In this document: in pieces, positions 52,890 through 63,236 of the stretch
How positions within the stretch are numbered: the first letter of the stretch is position 1
Layout: the number at the start of each line of letters is the position of its first letter
Source: an uncultured Rhodospirillales bacterium
GTDB taxonomy: Bacteria; Pseudomonadota; Alphaproteobacteria; ATCC43930; CGMCC-115725
Length of the DNA: 64,000 bases
Direction: 5' to 3'
NCBI GenBank assembly: GCA_903822185.1
Contig: CAIJOA010000032.1
Coordinates: forward strand, 1 to 64,000
The notes under the pieces: model-generated
Database searches by the model: none
Told to the model about the DNA's origin: nothing
Seen by the model: only the letters and a program-made list of their open reading frames with translations
Translations under genes and position numbers: made by a program

Positions 52890-52993
52890 ATTTTGAGTGA
52901 GGATCATGCACCGATAGTTTGCCGATTGATCGTTCGCGCCATAAAATCCCGCGTTCACGACGCCTGATACACCGGCGCGTCATAAGGGAGGGA

Positions 52994-54028
52994 ATGATGA
53001 TGAAGAACGTTTTCGCGCGGCTGCACAGGACCACCGCCGCAATCCTGCCGTTGGGCCTTCTGGCCTCAACCGCGCTTATCTCCCCCGCCAGCGCCGCCGT
53101 CGAACATACGAGCCTCGCCCAGACGCCGGCGATCATGTCGTTCCTCGCCGCCTATATCGCCGAGGACACCGGGATCTGGCGTGACAACGAGTTGGACGTG
53201 AAGGTCATCAACCTGCCGGGCGTCACCACGGTCAATGCCGTCATCGCCGGCTCGTCCGACTTTGCCCTCGCGGCGAGCGATTCGCTGACGCGGGCGGCGG
53301 CGCATGGGCAGAAGCTGCTGGCCATCGCCGCGCTCAACAATCAGAGCGGGCAGATGACCGTCCTGCGCAAGGAGATCGCCGAGAGGGAGCATTTCAATCC
53401 GAACGCGCCGCTGGCCGAGCGGATGAAAATTCTGCGCGGCAAAAACATGGCGGGCGGCGCGGTCGGTTCGGTCGCCGACATGTTCCTCAAGGTGCTGGCA
53501 CATGACGGCGGCCTCACCGAGCGTGATTTTACGATCTCGTCGATCGGCGCGTTCGATCTGATGGCGGCGTTTTCGCGCAAGGCGATCGACGGTGTCTCCT
53601 ACAGCCTGCCCTACCCGCAGCAACTCGTGGCAGACGGCAGCGCGGTGGTCATCGCCGACGGCACGCGGAACGAGCCGGCCGATCTGATGCCGCTTGCCGC
53701 GGGGCTGGTGCTGACGCGGCCGCAACTGTGCAAGGATCAACGCTCGGTCTGCGAGAAGATGGGGCATTCGTTGGTGCAGGCGACGAAGTTCTTGCTCGAG
53801 CGCAAGGATGAGTCCCTGGCGATCCTGACCAAACGCTTTCCGCAGATCAGCGAGGGCGTGGTGCGTAGTTCCTATGAGGCCGTCGCGCGGATGACGCTGT
53901 CACCACCGGCCGTCTCCGAGGTCGCCTTGCACAATGGCGACAAGATGAATGACCAGGCGGGCATGCTGAAGGCCGAAGATAAAGTCTCGTCTTACGACGG
54001 GCTCTTCACCAACGAGTTTCTGAAGTAG
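52994..54028 (+). CDS. NMT1-type substrate-binding protein, tandem paralogue 2
   Basis: 344 residues from the first of three consecutive ATGs (52994, 52997, 53000); AAGGGAGGGA stands just upstream, and 53000 has the best spacing. Signal peptide MKNVFARLHRTTAAILPLGL, ending near ASAAVEH. The sequence runs parallel to that at 51768 for its full length, including FLAAYIAEDTGIWRDNELDV, FSRKAIDGVSYSLPYPQQLV and the end KAEDKVSSYDGLFTNEFLK. Two Cys in QLCKDQRSVCEK and their counterparts may pair. A tandem duplication is clear. No permease gene is present. Confidence 0.9.
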   Translation: MMMKNVFARLHRTTAAILPLGLLASTALISPASAAVEHTSLAQTPAIMSFLAAYIAEDTGIWRDNELDVKVINLPGVTTVNAVIAGSSDFALAASDSLTRAAAHGQKLLAIAALNNQSGQMTVLRKEIAEREHFNPNAPLAERMKILRGKNMAGGAVGSVADMFLKVLAHDGGLTERDFTISSIGAFDLMAAFSRKAIDGVSYSLPYPQQLVADGSAVVIADGTRNEPADLMPLAAGLVLTRPQLCKDQRSVCEKMGHSLVQATKFLLERKDESLAILTKRFPQISEGVVRSSYEAVARMTLSPPAVSEVALHNGDKMNDQAGMLKAEDKVSSYDGLFTNEFLK

Positions 54029-54038
54029 GACGGACGAA

Positions 54039-55205
54039 CTAACCCAAACCCAGCCGGGCTTTGACGATATCGGTCAACGGTACCAGGACGAAGCCCTTCT
54101 GCTGCAGGGTCGTCAGCCAGGTGATCAGCGCATTGAGCGTGGCGTCGTGCGGATGGCCGATCGCGACGGCCGTGCCCTTGCGCTTCGCGGTCTCTTCAAG
54201 GTCGTTCAGGCGCGCTTGGACGGCTGGGGCACTCTGATCGTCGTCGAGAAAGACGTCGCGCTCGACATAAGGAACACCGGCGCCGGCGGCGGTCTTGGCG
54301 CCGAGGCTCGCCGCGATGGTGCGGGAGTCCATGAACATGAGGCCGCGCGACTTCAATTCATCGACGACCCAGCCCATCGATTCAGCATCGCCGGTGAAGC
54401 GGCTGCCCATATGGTTGTTGATGCCGACATAGCCGTCGAAGCGCTCGAGGTCCCAGCGCAGGCGGCGCAGTACCTCTTCCTTGGGCTGGCCGGTGGCGAG
54501 GCCGTTCGGGCCCATGTCGATGCGGGCGTTAAGCGGCTCCATCGGGACATGGACCAGCAACTCGTGGCCGTTCTTGCGGGCGGCGGCGGTCTGCTGCGGC
54601 AGGTTGCCGGCATAGGCTAGGAAGGACATGGTGACGGCCGCCGGCAAACCGATCGCGCGTTCCGTGCGCGCCCGGTCGAGGCCGAGATCGTCGATCACGA
54701 TGGCAATGCGCGGCCGGTCGCGGGTGGCCGGTGACGGGCCGGCGAAACGGAGCCAGGCCTGCTGGCTGTCCGTCGCCACCGGCGGCGGCAACTGCACATT
54801 CTGCGACGGGGCCGGAATCGGCACCGGGATTTGGGCCGGGATCTGGACTGGGACTTGCGCCGGGGTTGGGTTCTGGATTTGCGCCGGGATCTGGACCGGC
54901 AAGGGCATCGTCGTCTGCAGCTGCGGCTGCGCGGGCGTGATGAGCTGCGACGACGGCTGTTGCGGGACCGGCTGAGGCTGGGGGGCCGGCGGCAGGGTCG
55001 CGACCGGCGGCGGCGCGATCGGCTGAGCTTGCTGGGACGGGTTCAGGGCGACTTGCGAGCCGGCATCCGGCTGCAGCGTCGGCACGCGGGTCAGCAGCCC
55101 CGCCACCACCGCGATCACCAGCGTTAGGGCGACCACGACGCCCAGCGCCGCAGCGATGCGGTGACGGCGCGGCTTAACGCCGTTATTATCGGGAGAATTG
55201 GTCAT
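54039..55205 (-). CDS. Divergent polysaccharide deacetylase family protein (YibQ-like)
   Basis: 388 residues. One N-terminal membrane helix (IAAALGVVVALTLVIAVVAG, about 18-40), then a Pro/Gln-rich linker of about 110 residues with QIPAQI / QVPVQIPAQIP repeats, then the catalytic domain from RPRIAIVIDDLGLDRARTER. MSFLAYAGNLPQQTAAARKN, HELLVHVPMEPLNAR and NNHMGSRFTGDAESM fit the NodB-like fold with replaced metal motifs of the divergent deacetylase family. It is probably anchored in the inner membrane and acts in the periplasm. It is convergent with the second binding protein. Confidence 0.85.
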   Translation of the reverse strand: MTNSPDNNGVKPRRHRIAAALGVVVALTLVIAVVAGLLTRVPTLQPDAGSQVALNPSQQAQPIAPPPVATLPPAPQPQPVPQQPSSQLITPAQPQLQTTMPLPVQIPAQIQNPTPAQVPVQIPAQIPVPIPAPSQNVQLPPPVATDSQQAWLRFAGPSPATRDRPRIAIVIDDLGLDRARTERAIGLPAAVTMSFLAYAGNLPQQTAAARKNGHELLVHVPMEPLNARIDMGPNGLATGQPKEEVLRRLRWDLERFDGYVGINNHMGSRFTGDAESMGWVVDELKSRGLMFMDSRTIAASLGAKTAAGAGVPYVERDVFLDDDQSAPAVQARLNDLEETAKRKGTAVAIGHPHDATLNALITWLTTLQQKGFVLVPLTDIVKARLGLG

Positions 55206-55307
55206 CGATCGCCACTCTACCCGATTACCCGTTAAACGTCTTGCTCAGAGTGATTTTATTCTGAACAATCAATCCAGTATAAGCGTTTCCTGCAACGAGA
55301 TATCCGG

Positions 55308-55892
55308 ATGTTCCTGCTCATCGACAATTATGATTCCTTCACCTGGAATCTCTGGCATTTCCTGAGCGAACTCGGCGCCGCCGTCACCGTAAAACGCAAT
55401 GATTCCATGAGCGTCGAGGACGTTCTGGCAATGAAACCGCAGGGGATCATCATCTCCCCCGGCCCCAGTGATCCAGACCACGCCGGCATCTGTTTGAATA
55501 TCATCAAGCGCTGCGGCTCGATCCCCCTCCTCGGCGTCTGTCTCGGTCATCAGGCCATCGGCCAGGCGATGGGCGGTAAGGTCGTGCGCGCGCCTGAGCC
55601 GATGCACGGCAAGCTGTCGGACATGCACCATGATTCGACCAGCGTCTTCACCGGCCTGCCCAATCTGTTCAAAGCGACCCGCTATCATTCGTTGATCGTC
55701 GAGCGGGCAAGCCTGCCCGAAAGCCTGCGCGTCACCGCCTGGACCGAAGACGGATTGATCATGGGCCTCACCCATAAGACCCGCCCCCTACACGGCGTCC
55801 AATTTCACCCCGAAAGCATCGCGTCTGTTGCCGGCCATTCGCTGCTGAAGAATTTTCTCACGTTCGCGGCAGAGGCAAACGTCAACGCATGA
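55308..55892 (+). CDS. trpG: Anthranilate synthase component II (glutamine amidotransferase)
   Basis: 194 residues. It releases ammonia from glutamine for TrpE. The class I amidotransferase triad is visible: Cys78 in [17 protein letters not shown], His167 and Glu169 in [23 protein letters not shown] opens the protein. It starts a run of five genes with 4-base overlaps (trpG-trpD-trpC-moaC-moeA). It may also serve aminodeoxychorismate synthase (PabA role), as in some bacteria. Confidence 0.95.
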   Translation: MFLLIDNYDSFTWNLWHFLSELGAAVTVKRNDSMSVEDVLAMKPQGIIISPGPSDPDHAGICLNIIKRCGSIPLLGVCLGHQAIGQAMGGKVVRAPEPMHGKLSDMHHDSTSVFTGLPNLFKATRYHSLIVERASLPESLRVTAWTEDGLIMGLTHKTRPLHGVQFHPESIASVAGHSLLKNFLTFAAEANVNA

Positions 55893-56917
55893 GCGATTTC
55901 GATTTCAAAGCGGTCCTTGCCCGCCTCGCCCTGGGCGAGCGTTTGAGCGAAGCCGAGAGCGCCGCGGCTTTCGACGTTATGATGTCTGGCAATGCGACGC
56001 CTTCACAGATGGGCGGCTTCCTGATGGCGCTACGCCTGCGCGGCGAAACCGTCGAGGAGATCACCGGCGCCGCGCGGACGATGCGCGCCAAAGCGCTGCC
56101 GATCACCGCCCCGGCCGGCGCGATCGATACCGTCGGCACCGGTGGCGACAACGCCGGTACATTCAATATCTCGACCGCTGCGGCGCTCGTCGTCGCCGGT
56201 TCCGGCGTCCCGGTCGCGAAGCACGGCAATCGCAATTTCTCCTCGAAGTCCGGCTCGGCCGATATCCTGTCGGCGCTCGGTGTCAATCTCGATGCCGATG
56301 TCGGCGTCGTGCAGCGCGCCATGGCCGAAGCCGGCATCGGCTTCCTGATGGCGCCGAAATATCACAGCGCCATGCGCCATGTCGGACCGACTCGGGTCGA
56401 ACTCGGCCTTCGGACCATCTTCAATCTGTTAGGTCCGGTTTCGAACCCGGCCGGCGCAAAGCGCCAGTTGGTCGGTGTCTTCGCCCCTGCCTGGATCAAA
56501 CCGATCGCCGAAGTCCTCGGCAAACTCGGCAGCGAACGCGCCTGGGTCGTGCATGGTGACGGCCTCGATGAATTGACCACGACGGGCGCGAGCGTCGTCG
56601 CCGAACTAAATGACGGCAAGGTCAACATCTTCGAAGTGACGCCCGAGATGGCAGGATTGCCGCGTGCGAAGCTCGCCGACCTCAAAGGCGGCGATCCGGC
56701 GGAGAACGCCGTGATGCTGCGGGCGATACTCGACGGCAAGCAGGGACCGTTGCGGGACATCGTCTTGCTCAATGCAGCAGCGGCACTGATCATCGCGGGC
56801 AAAGCACAGGATTTGAAGCAAGGCGTCGAAATTGCAGCCGGCACGATTGCTTCCGGTGCGGCCAAACGTTCGCTCGACACGCTCGTCGCGTTGACCAACG
56901 AAGGCAAATCGGCATGA
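55889..56917 (+). CDS. trpD: Anthranilate phosphoribosyltransferase
   Basis: 342 residues. It attaches phosphoribose from PRPP to anthranilate. The PRPP loop [14 protein letters not shown] (from about residue 83) and [20 protein letters not shown] (109-128) are present, plus the anthranilate-site [20 protein letters not shown]. It overlaps trpG and trpC by four bases on either side. Confidence 0.97.
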   Translation: MSDFDFKAVLARLALGERLSEAESAAAFDVMMSGNATPSQMGGFLMALRLRGETVEEITGAARTMRAKALPITAPAGAIDTVGTGGDNAGTFNISTAAALVVAGSGVPVAKHGNRNFSSKSGSADILSALGVNLDADVGVVQRAMAEAGIGFLMAPKYHSAMRHVGPTRVELGLRTIFNLLGPVSNPAGAKRQLVGVFAPAWIKPIAEVLGKLGSERAWVVHGDGLDELTTTGASVVAELNDGKVNIFEVTPEMAGLPRAKLADLKGGDPAENAVMLRAILDGKQGPLRDIVLLNAAAALIIAGKAQDLKQGVEIAAGTIASGAAKRSLDTLVALTNEGKSA

Positions 56918-57720
56918 GCGATGTGCTGGAACGCATTTGCGATGGTAAGCGGCGTGACCTCGCCACAACCAAGCGCGAACGGCCTCTCGCCGCACTGGAA
57001 CGTGAAGCGCTCAAAGCGTCACCGACGCGCGGTTTCATTGCGGCACTCGAACGCACAGTTGCGTCGGGACGTTATGGTTTGATCGCCGAAATTAAAAAGG
57101 CGTCGCCGAGTGCTGGGTTGATCCGTCCCGACTTCGATCCCCCTGCCCTCGCCCGGGCCTATGCCGAAGGTGGTGCGACGTGCCTCTCGGTGTTGACGGA
57201 CGGACCCGACTTCCAAGGCGAGCCAGCGTACTTGATGGCCGCACGGGCGGCCTGCCAACTGCCGGTGCTGCGTAAAGACTTCATGGTCGATCCCTATCAG
57301 GTGGTCGAGGCCCGCGCGATGGGCGCGGATTGCATCCTGCTGATCATGGCCGCCCTGACGGATGCCGAAGCGCGCGCGATGGAAAGTCTTGCTAACGACT
57401 ATGGCATGGACGTGCTGGTCGAAGTTCATAACCGCGAAGAACTCGGCCGCGCGCTGCAGCTCAAGACGCGCCTGGTCGGCATCAACAACCGCAATCTCAA
57501 GACACTCAAGACCGATATCGCAACCACGGAAGCGCTCTCTGCGATGGTCCCAAAGGACCGTCGCCTTGTCAGTGAAAGCGGTCTTGCCACGCCGGATGAT
57601 CTGGCGCGCATGGCGAAGGCCGGTGTCGGCTGCTTCCTCATTGGTGAAGCCTTGATGCGTCAGCAAGATGTCGCTGCGGCGACAGCCTTGTTGTTGGCGA
57701 AAGACAAGGCGCACGCGTGA
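56914..57720 (+). CDS. trpC: Indole-3-glycerol phosphate synthase
   Basis: 268 residues. It closes the indole ring of the tryptophan precursor. Active-site segments: [71 protein letters not shown] and [15 protein letters not shown]. No fused TrpF domain. It overlaps trpD and moaC by four bases each. Confidence 0.97.
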   Translation: MSDVLERICDGKRRDLATTKRERPLAALEREALKASPTRGFIAALERTVASGRYGLIAEIKKASPSAGLIRPDFDPPALARAYAEGGATCLSVLTDGPDFQGEPAYLMAARAACQLPVLRKDFMVDPYQVVEARAMGADCILLIMAALTDAEARAMESLANDYGMDVLVEVHNREELGRALQLKTRLVGINNRNLKTLKTDIATTEALSAMVPKDRRLVSESGLATPDDLARMAKAGVGCFLIGEALMRQQDVAAATALLLAKDKAHA

Positions 57721-58196
57721 GCGAGTTCACCCATTTCGATGCGTCCGGCAGCGCCGTCATGGTCGATGTCTCGAACAAGGACGAGACCTCGCGCGTCGCG
57801 ATCGCAACCGGCAGCGTCGTCATGGAAAAAGCAACGCTCGAAAAAATCATGTCGGGCGGCCACAAGAAAGGCGATGTGCTGAGCGTCGCGCGGCTCGCCG
57901 GCATCATGGGGGCGAAGCGTACGCCCGATCTCATTCCGCTGTGTCATCCGCTGAACCTTACGTCGGTGACGGTTGAACTGCGTTGCGATCCCGATCGCTC
58001 CGCCGTCGATATTACCGCGACCTGCAAGATCACCGGTCGCACCGGCGTCGAAATGGAAGCGCTGACCGCGGTCAGTGTTGCCGCCCTTACCGTCTATGAT
58101 ATGTGCAAGGCGGTTGATCGCGGCATGCGCATCACCGACATCAAGCTTCTACATAAATCCGGCGGCAAGTCGGGCACGTTTGAGGCAAAGCCATGA
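57717..58196 (+). CDS. moaC: Cyclic pyranopterin monophosphate synthase accessory protein MoaC
   Basis: 159 residues. It converts the MoaA product into cyclic pyranopterin monophosphate in molybdenum cofactor synthesis. Family motifs: [34 protein letters not shown] with the conserved Cys-His pair, and [20 protein letters not shown]. It is coupled to trpC upstream and moeA downstream by overlapping stops and starts. Confidence 0.97.
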   Translation: MSEFTHFDASGSAVMVDVSNKDETSRVAIATGSVVMEKATLEKIMSGGHKKGDVLSVARLAGIMGAKRTPDLIPLCHPLNLTSVTVELRCDPDRSAVDITATCKITGRTGVEMEALTAVSVAALTVYDMCKAVDRGMRITDIKLLHKSGGKSGTFEAKP

Positions 58197-59389
58197 TCTC
58201 CGTCGCAGAGGCACAACAGCGGCTAATCGAGGGAATCAAACCGCTCGGCGTTGAACAGGTCACGCTCAACGAGGCGTTAGGCCGGGTTCTCGCAGAAGAT
58301 TTGGTTGCACGCCGCACGCAGCCGCCTTGGGCGGTCTCGGCGATGGATGGCTATGCCGTTCGCGCTGCCGACGTCGAGAAAGTACCCGTGCGACTCAAAG
58401 TCATCGGCGCGGTTCCGGCAGGCCAAGCCTATGAGGGTGCCGTCAAAGCCGGCGAGGCCGTGCGCATCTTCACCGGCGCGCCCCTGCCCGACGGCACTGA
58501 CTGCATCATCATTCAGGAAGACACCGAGCGGCAGGACGACATCGTCGAAGTGCGCGAAGGCGCGCCCAAAGGAACCTACGTTCGCCCGGCCGGCCTCGAT
58601 TTCAGCGAAGGCGATGTCGGCCTCAAGGCCGGACGGCGGCTCAGCTTTTCCGATGTCGGCTTTGCCGCCGCCATGAACCGGCCCTGGCTCACCGTCTATC
58701 GCCGTCCCCGTGTCGCTATCCTACCGACGGGCGATGAAGTGGTGATGCCGGGCGATCGCGTAGGGCTGCACCAGATCGTCTCATCAAACGGCATCGCACT
58801 TTCGGCCCTCGTCACATCTTGCGGCGGCGTTCCGATCCATTTGCCAATCGCACCCGACGACAGCGCCTCGCTGCAGCGGATCGCGACCGGCGCTGCTGGG
58901 GCGGATCTGCTTTTAACCACCGGCGGAGCGTCGGTTGGCGAGCACGATCTCGTTCGCGGCGCGCTGAGCGCCGACGGTCTCACGATCGATTTCTGGAGCG
59001 TCGCTATGCGCCCCGGCAAGCCTTTGATGGTGGGCCGCTATCGCGACACGCCCATGATTGGCCTGCCCGGCAATCCCGTGTCCACGTTGGTGTGCGGGCT
59101 CCTCTTCGCCAAGCCGGCGCTCGAACGCATGTCGGGCATTGAGAACGTCTTTCCCACCCCAATGCGCGCCCGGCTCAAAGTGCCGCTCGCCGTCAACGAT
59201 CGGCGTCAGGATTATTTGCGCTCGACCATGAGCCGAGCCGCTGACAGCACGATCGAAGTCGAACCGTTCAAGAAGCAGGACAGTTCGATGATCTCGCTTC
59301 TCGCCCGTGCCGACTGCTTGGTCATTCGGGCGCCTCATGCTGAGTCGGCTAATCCCGGCGACTGGGTCGAAATCCTGCCGATAAGCTAG
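58193..59389 (+). CDS. moeA: Molybdopterin molybdenumtransferase (MoeA/Glp)
   Basis: 398 residues. It inserts molybdenum into adenylated molybdopterin. It opens [20 protein letters not shown], with [15 protein letters not shown] (about residues 45-60), the [20 protein letters not shown] segment, [27 protein letters not shown] and [17 protein letters not shown]. The C-terminal beta-domain is present. Last gene of the overlapping run. Confidence 0.96.
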   Translation: MISVAEAQQRLIEGIKPLGVEQVTLNEALGRVLAEDLVARRTQPPWAVSAMDGYAVRAADVEKVPVRLKVIGAVPAGQAYEGAVKAGEAVRIFTGAPLPDGTDCIIIQEDTERQDDIVEVREGAPKGTYVRPAGLDFSEGDVGLKAGRRLSFSDVGFAAAMNRPWLTVYRRPRVAILPTGDEVVMPGDRVGLHQIVSSNGIALSALVTSCGGVPIHLPIAPDDSASLQRIATGAAGADLLLTTGGASVGEHDLVRGALSADGLTIDFWSVAMRPGKPLMVGRYRDTPMIGLPGNPVSTLVCGLLFAKPALERMSGIENVFPTPMRARLKVPLAVNDRRQDYLRSTMSRAADSTIEVEPFKKQDSSMISLLARADCLVIRAPHAESANPGDWVEILPIS

Positions 59390-59420
59390 CGATCGTTTGA
59401 CGGCCTTGACTTCTCCAAAG

Positions 59421-59446
59421 GAACTAAACTAGAACATCCACAGAAG
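59421..59446. promoter_or_regulatory. LexA box (SOS operator), GAAC-N7-GAAC plus a third half
   Basis: GAAC at 59421-59424 and GAAC at 59432-59435 are separated by seven bases, the alphaproteobacterial direct-repeat LexA box. A third near-match, GAAG at 59443-59446, keeps the same 11-base period. It lies 50-75 bases before the lexA start, so LexA probably represses its own gene. Confidence 0.8.
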
Positions 59447-59495
59447 TTTTGGTTTTGTTCCTAATTTGATTCACTGATGTGGGGATGAGCAAGTC

Positions 59496-60245
59496 ATGCT
59501 GACGCGCAAGCAACACGAGCTACTGCTCTTCGTCAATCGACGCCTCTCCGAAGACGGCGTCTCGCCCTCTTTCGAGGAAATGAAAGAGGCGCTGAACCTC
59601 AAATCCAAGTCCGGAATTCATCGCCTGATCACCGGCCTTGAAGAACGCGGTTTTATCCGCCGACTCGCGCATCGGGCCCGCGCGCTCGAAATCGTTCGCC
59701 TGCCGGAAGACACGTCGGTGGCGCAACGACGTGCAGCGCCCCCTGCCCCGGTCCCAACCGCTCCCGCGTCGGCACTGGCCGCCGAGCGTGGCCGTTTCTC
59801 GCCGACGGTCATTCTCGGCGATTTCAAGAGCGCCGCGTCGAACGCCCATGCCAGCGTGAACGAAAACGTCGAATTGCCGCTTTACGGCAAGATCGCCGCT
59901 GGAACGCCCATCGAAGCGTTGCGTGATTCCAGCAACATGATTTCCGTGCCGCCGAACATGATCGGCACGGGCGACCATTACGCGCTGGAAGTTGCCGGCG
60001 ACAGCATGATCGAAGCCGGCATTATGGATGGCGATACCGTCCTTATTCAAAAATGCGAGAATGCCGAAAACGGCGCCATCGTCGTTGCCTTGATCGACAG
60101 CAACGAAGTCACGCTCAAGCGGCTGCGCAAACGCGGTGATTCGATTGCACTGGAACCGGCCAACAAAGTTTATGAAACGCGCATCTTCGGACCCGATCGC
60201 GTGAAGGTCCAAGGCAAGCTGATCGGATTGATGCGCCGCTACTAG
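59496..60245 (+). CDS. lexA: LexA repressor
   Basis: 249 residues. The N-terminal winged-helix domain opens [20 protein letters not shown], with [20 protein letters not shown] and [19 protein letters not shown]. After a linker of ~60 residues (Ala/Pro-rich at 80-98) comes the S24 peptidase domain. The self-cleavage bond is Ala135-Gly136 in [11 protein letters not shown], and Ser170 ([15 protein letters not shown]) with Lys208 (VTLKRL) form the dyad. RecA-stimulated cleavage opens the SOS regulon. Its operator is just upstream. Confidence 0.97.
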   Translation: MLTRKQHELLLFVNRRLSEDGVSPSFEEMKEALNLKSKSGIHRLITGLEERGFIRRLAHRARALEIVRLPEDTSVAQRRAAPPAPVPTAPASALAAERGRFSPTVILGDFKSAASNAHASVNENVELPLYGKIAAGTPIEALRDSSNMISVPPNMIGTGDHYALEVAGDSMIEAGIMDGDTVLIQKCENAENGAIVVALIDSNEVTLKRLRKRGDSIALEPANKVYETRIFGPDRVKVQGKLIGLMRRY

Positions 60246-60314
60246 ACTTTAAGGCGCCATCCTCGCATGACCGGAACCTCGCGCTGTCAGGCGCGTTCGT
60301 TCCGGGATGGTTTT

Positions 60315-60584
60315 ATGCGTGAAATGATGATGCGGTTTGTTTCGTTTTTATTGTTGGCCGTTGCTATCGACGGCTGCACTCAGGTCGATCGCGAAGCGCT
60401 CGCCTACCCGCACATGCCGCAACAGCCTTTTTATCATCGAGCCGATGGTAAACAGCTTTCGGCGGACGATGCGATCGACGCCTTAACGGATGCCGAAACC
60501 GCTTGTCATGGCAGCGCGCCGGAGATCGGTTCTCCGGTCTTCGATGCCTGTATGCACAAACAAGGCTACGACCGAACGCGCTGA
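60315..60584 (+). CDS. Small putative lipoprotein
   Basis: 89 residues from the ATG at 60315; other ATGs follow in frame at 60324 and 60327. A hydrophobic leader (MRFVSFLLLAVAIDGC) ends with a lipobox-like AIDGC, where the acidic -2 residue is unusual. The rest is polar (REALAYPHMPQQPFYHRADG) with two more Cys. No family recognised. It follows lexA by 69 bases. Confidence 0.55.
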   Translation: MREMMMRFVSFLLLAVAIDGCTQVDREALAYPHMPQQPFYHRADGKQLSADDAIDALTDAETACHGSAPEIGSPVFDACMHKQGYDRTR

Positions 60585-60587
60585 TCG

Positions 60588-60902
60588 TTAGCCAAGCATC
60601 CCATGAATCCAAGGCCAATTGGCCGTAAGCCAAATCAGTATCGCGCCAATGCTCGCTGCCCCTGCGATGACGCCATGAATTCGGTCACCCTTCTGCAGTG
60701 ACTGAAACGCGAGAAGGCAGCTAAGAATACCAAAACCGGGCGGGATGAAGCTACCACCGAGCCCGACATAGAACGACATCAAAGCAATCGCAGCGCAGAT
60801 ATACGACCACATGACCCGCGTAAGCCGGTCCGCTTGGGCCTTGCGTAAGGCTTTTTGCTCTTCGGTCGCTTCAGCGAATGGTTTCTTAATTTGGTCGGTC
60901 AC
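60588..60902 (-). CDS. Small membrane protein, unknown
   Basis: 104 residues from a GTG at 60902, preceded by AAAAAGGGGAACC; a longer upstream frame overlaps comEC and is rejected. A charged N-terminus (VTDQIKKPFAEATEEQKALR) is followed by three hydrophobic segments (SYICAAIALMSFYVGLGGSF, FGILSCLLAFQSL and VIAGAASIGAILIWLTANW). It lies 40 bases downstream of comEC and may be cotranscribed with it. No family recognised. Confidence 0.65.
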   Translation of the reverse strand: MTDQIKKPFAEATEEQKALRKAQADRLTRVMWSYICAAIALMSFYVGLGGSFIPPGFGILSCLLAFQSLQKGDRIHGVIAGAASIGAILIWLTANWPWIHGMLG

Positions 60903-60942
60903 ACGGTTCCCCTTTTTCTGGTACGAGCTTAACGGAACCGGC

Positions 60943-63090
60943 CTACTGCCGGATAGCGGGCAGTCTCTCCGGCAAAATCCGTTCATGACGCGGCGACCAT
61001 AAACGCTGTCCCTGCCAATCCCGGACGGTTTCGATCGTGATGCCTTGGATATCGAACCATACGGCGTGCCCGCCTTTGCCATAGGTATCGAGCCGGTCGA
61101 TGATCGGCGTGTTGAAACAAGCGCGATGGGCCGCGACGGGACTGACGACGAGATCGACCTTACGGCAGTCCTCGGCAATCGCTTCGCCATCGCGGATCAA
61201 GGCGACGACTTTATTGTGAACCCGATAAAGACAGCCCTGCACGTCGCATTGCAGGCTGCCTTCTCCGGCGGTGCCGTTCGTCGGCCAAACCGGCCCAAGC
61301 TCGGTTGCAGCGCGCCTTGTCCAGGTGTCCTGGGTGATGGCATCGCCGCGTCCGACCGATGGCAGATAAGATCCATCAGGCGCTCGGACGGCGATAAGAC
61401 GCATATCGCCCGCGACAAGAAGATCGGGCGGACGCTGTACCGCCGCGCTTAAGAGACCGCACGCGATCGGCACGAAGCCCCACCAGCGCCAACGCCCAAC
61501 CCAAATGCAAAGCCATAGTCCGCCGAGGCCGACCAACATCAGACCGAGAACAGACAGGCTGGGCGCATGAACGATCGCGCCGGGCCACGATGTCACCCCA
61601 TGGCCAACCCACGAGATCAAATCGATGCCCCACGACATCGGCACCAACGCCAGTTTTTCGAGGCCAATCGGCATCAGAAGGCAAGAAAGGATCGCCCAGG
61701 GCATGACCCAAAGGCCCGCGATCGGAACAGCCATCGCGTTCGCCACAACCGAATAGATCGGAAAACGATTGAAGTGATAGATCGTGAAGGGCGCCGTCGC
61801 GATGGTCGTGACCATCGTCGTGGAGGCCAAGCCGAGAACGTAAAGCCCGATGCGGCGCATGCCACCCGCATCGCGATGCCATGACGAAAGAGTCGGCCGC
61901 ATCGCTTCGTAAAACGCGATAAGACAAGCGACAGCCGAGAACGACATTTGAAAGCTTGGCCCGGTGACGGCTTCGGGCGTCATCAACATGACGGCGACGG
62001 CCGCCAATGCGATCGCACGCGGTGAAACGCTGACCCGATCGACGATGATCGCCAACAGCATAAGGCCGATCATCATGAAGGCCCGACGCGATGAAACTGT
62101 GGCGCCGGACAGCAACAGATAAACGAAAATGACGAACAACGCGCCCGCTGCCGCCCATTTCTTAATCGGGTAATTGAGCGCAATGCGCGGTATCAGCGCT
62201 AGAATTATACGTAAAGCGAAAAATGCTACGCTGGCTGCCAGCCCCATATGCAGTCCGGCAATAACGAGAATATGGGCGAGACCGGCATCGCGAAACGCAC
62301 CGGCGTCATCCGGCGCGATGCCATGCGTCTGGCCGGCAATGATCGCGGAGGCGATCGCGCCGCTGCGATCCGGCAGCGCCAAGCGGATGCGCTGCGTCAC
62401 CGTCGCGCGAAATCCTTCGACGGCATGACGCCACGAACTTTCGCTTTCGCCCGATGGCGGATTGATCCGCCGTGGCGCACCGAGCGCATAACCGACCGCG
62501 CCAAGGCGGTCGAACCAAGCACGGCGCTCGAAATCATAGGCACCTGGCGTTGCTGGTGCCGGTGGTGGTGACAACATGGCGCGCAACGAAATCCAGTCGC
62601 CAGGGACAGCGGGACTATCTCCGCGGCGAAGACGGACGCGCAGTCGTACTGGAATACGATCCGCCGAAAGATCACCAACGCTGGTGGGGGCGATCAACAA
62701 ACGCGCGCCCTCCGGCAAAGGATCGACCGAAATCAAACGGCCAGCGATATCGACAGGCCCGAGGCGACGCTCGAGGACGGGCGCCGCAGCGCTCCAGGCT
62801 TGAAACTGCGCTGCTGCAAAACCCAACGCCATTGCCAGCATGGCCCAGGCAACAGTTCGGTCGCGATTGAGATGCCGAACAAGCACCATTCCCGCAAAGG
62901 CCACCGTCAGCGCAGCACCGCCGATCCACCAAGCCGGTTCGTTCTGGAAAAGAAAATAAAAGCCGATGCCGGTTCCCATCAGAACCGGAAACCACAACGG
63001 CCACCGCTCGCGTTCGGCAATCAAACGCGCAGCGAGTCCCGCGACCACGCCAAGCCTTTGTTCGTCGATCAGGGTATCCGCGGACGACAT
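60943..63090 (-). CDS. comEC: ComEC/Rec2-family DNA uptake channel protein
   Basis: 715 residues. A DUF4131-like N-terminal part, then the competence domain with HILVIAGLHMGLAASVAFFA and the run of membrane helices up to about residue 510. It would form the inner-membrane channel for DNA uptake. The C-terminal ~150 residues (LVAGDMRLIAVRAPDGSYLP onward) take the place of the metallo-beta-lactamase domain but show no HxHxDH metal motif. Such reduction is familiar in alphaproteobacterial ComEC. Other competence genes are not in the window. Confidence 0.88.
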   Translation of the reverse strand: MSSADTLIDEQRLGVVAGLAARLIAERERWPLWFPVLMGTGIGFYFLFQNEPAWWIGGAALTVAFAGMVLVRHLNRDRTVAWAMLAMALGFAAAQFQAWSAAAPVLERRLGPVDIAGRLISVDPLPEGARLLIAPTSVGDLSADRIPVRLRVRLRRGDSPAVPGDWISLRAMLSPPPAPATPGAYDFERRAWFDRLGAVGYALGAPRRINPPSGESESSWRHAVEGFRATVTQRIRLALPDRSGAIASAIIAGQTHGIAPDDAGAFRDAGLAHILVIAGLHMGLAASVAFFALRIILALIPRIALNYPIKKWAAAGALFVIFVYLLLSGATVSSRRAFMMIGLMLLAIIVDRVSVSPRAIALAAVAVMLMTPEAVTGPSFQMSFSAVACLIAFYEAMRPTLSSWHRDAGGMRRIGLYVLGLASTTMVTTIATAPFTIYHFNRFPIYSVVANAMAVPIAGLWVMPWAILSCLLMPIGLEKLALVPMSWGIDLISWVGHGVTSWPGAIVHAPSLSVLGLMLVGLGGLWLCIWVGRWRWWGFVPIACGLLSAAVQRPPDLLVAGDMRLIAVRAPDGSYLPSVGRGDAITQDTWTRRAATELGPVWPTNGTAGEGSLQCDVQGCLYRVHNKVVALIRDGEAIAEDCRKVDLVVSPVAAHRACFNTPIIDRLDTYGKGGHAVWFDIQGITIETVRDWQGQRLWSPRHERILPERLPAIRQ

Positions 63091-63236
63091 CGCGCTATTC
63101 TATGCACGTCCGCGGCTTTCCCTAAAGCCCTCCGCTGGCAACACATAAGCCGGCCCTACCGCCTGCCCCGAAAATGCCTTGTAACGTTTTGCCGTCCACA
63201 GGGTTGAACGGACGAGATTTCACTTGGGAGGGTAGT

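Noticed and set aside
61197-61418. Short minus-strand open frame within comEC
   Set aside because: Out-of-frame shadow inside the ComEC C-terminal domain.
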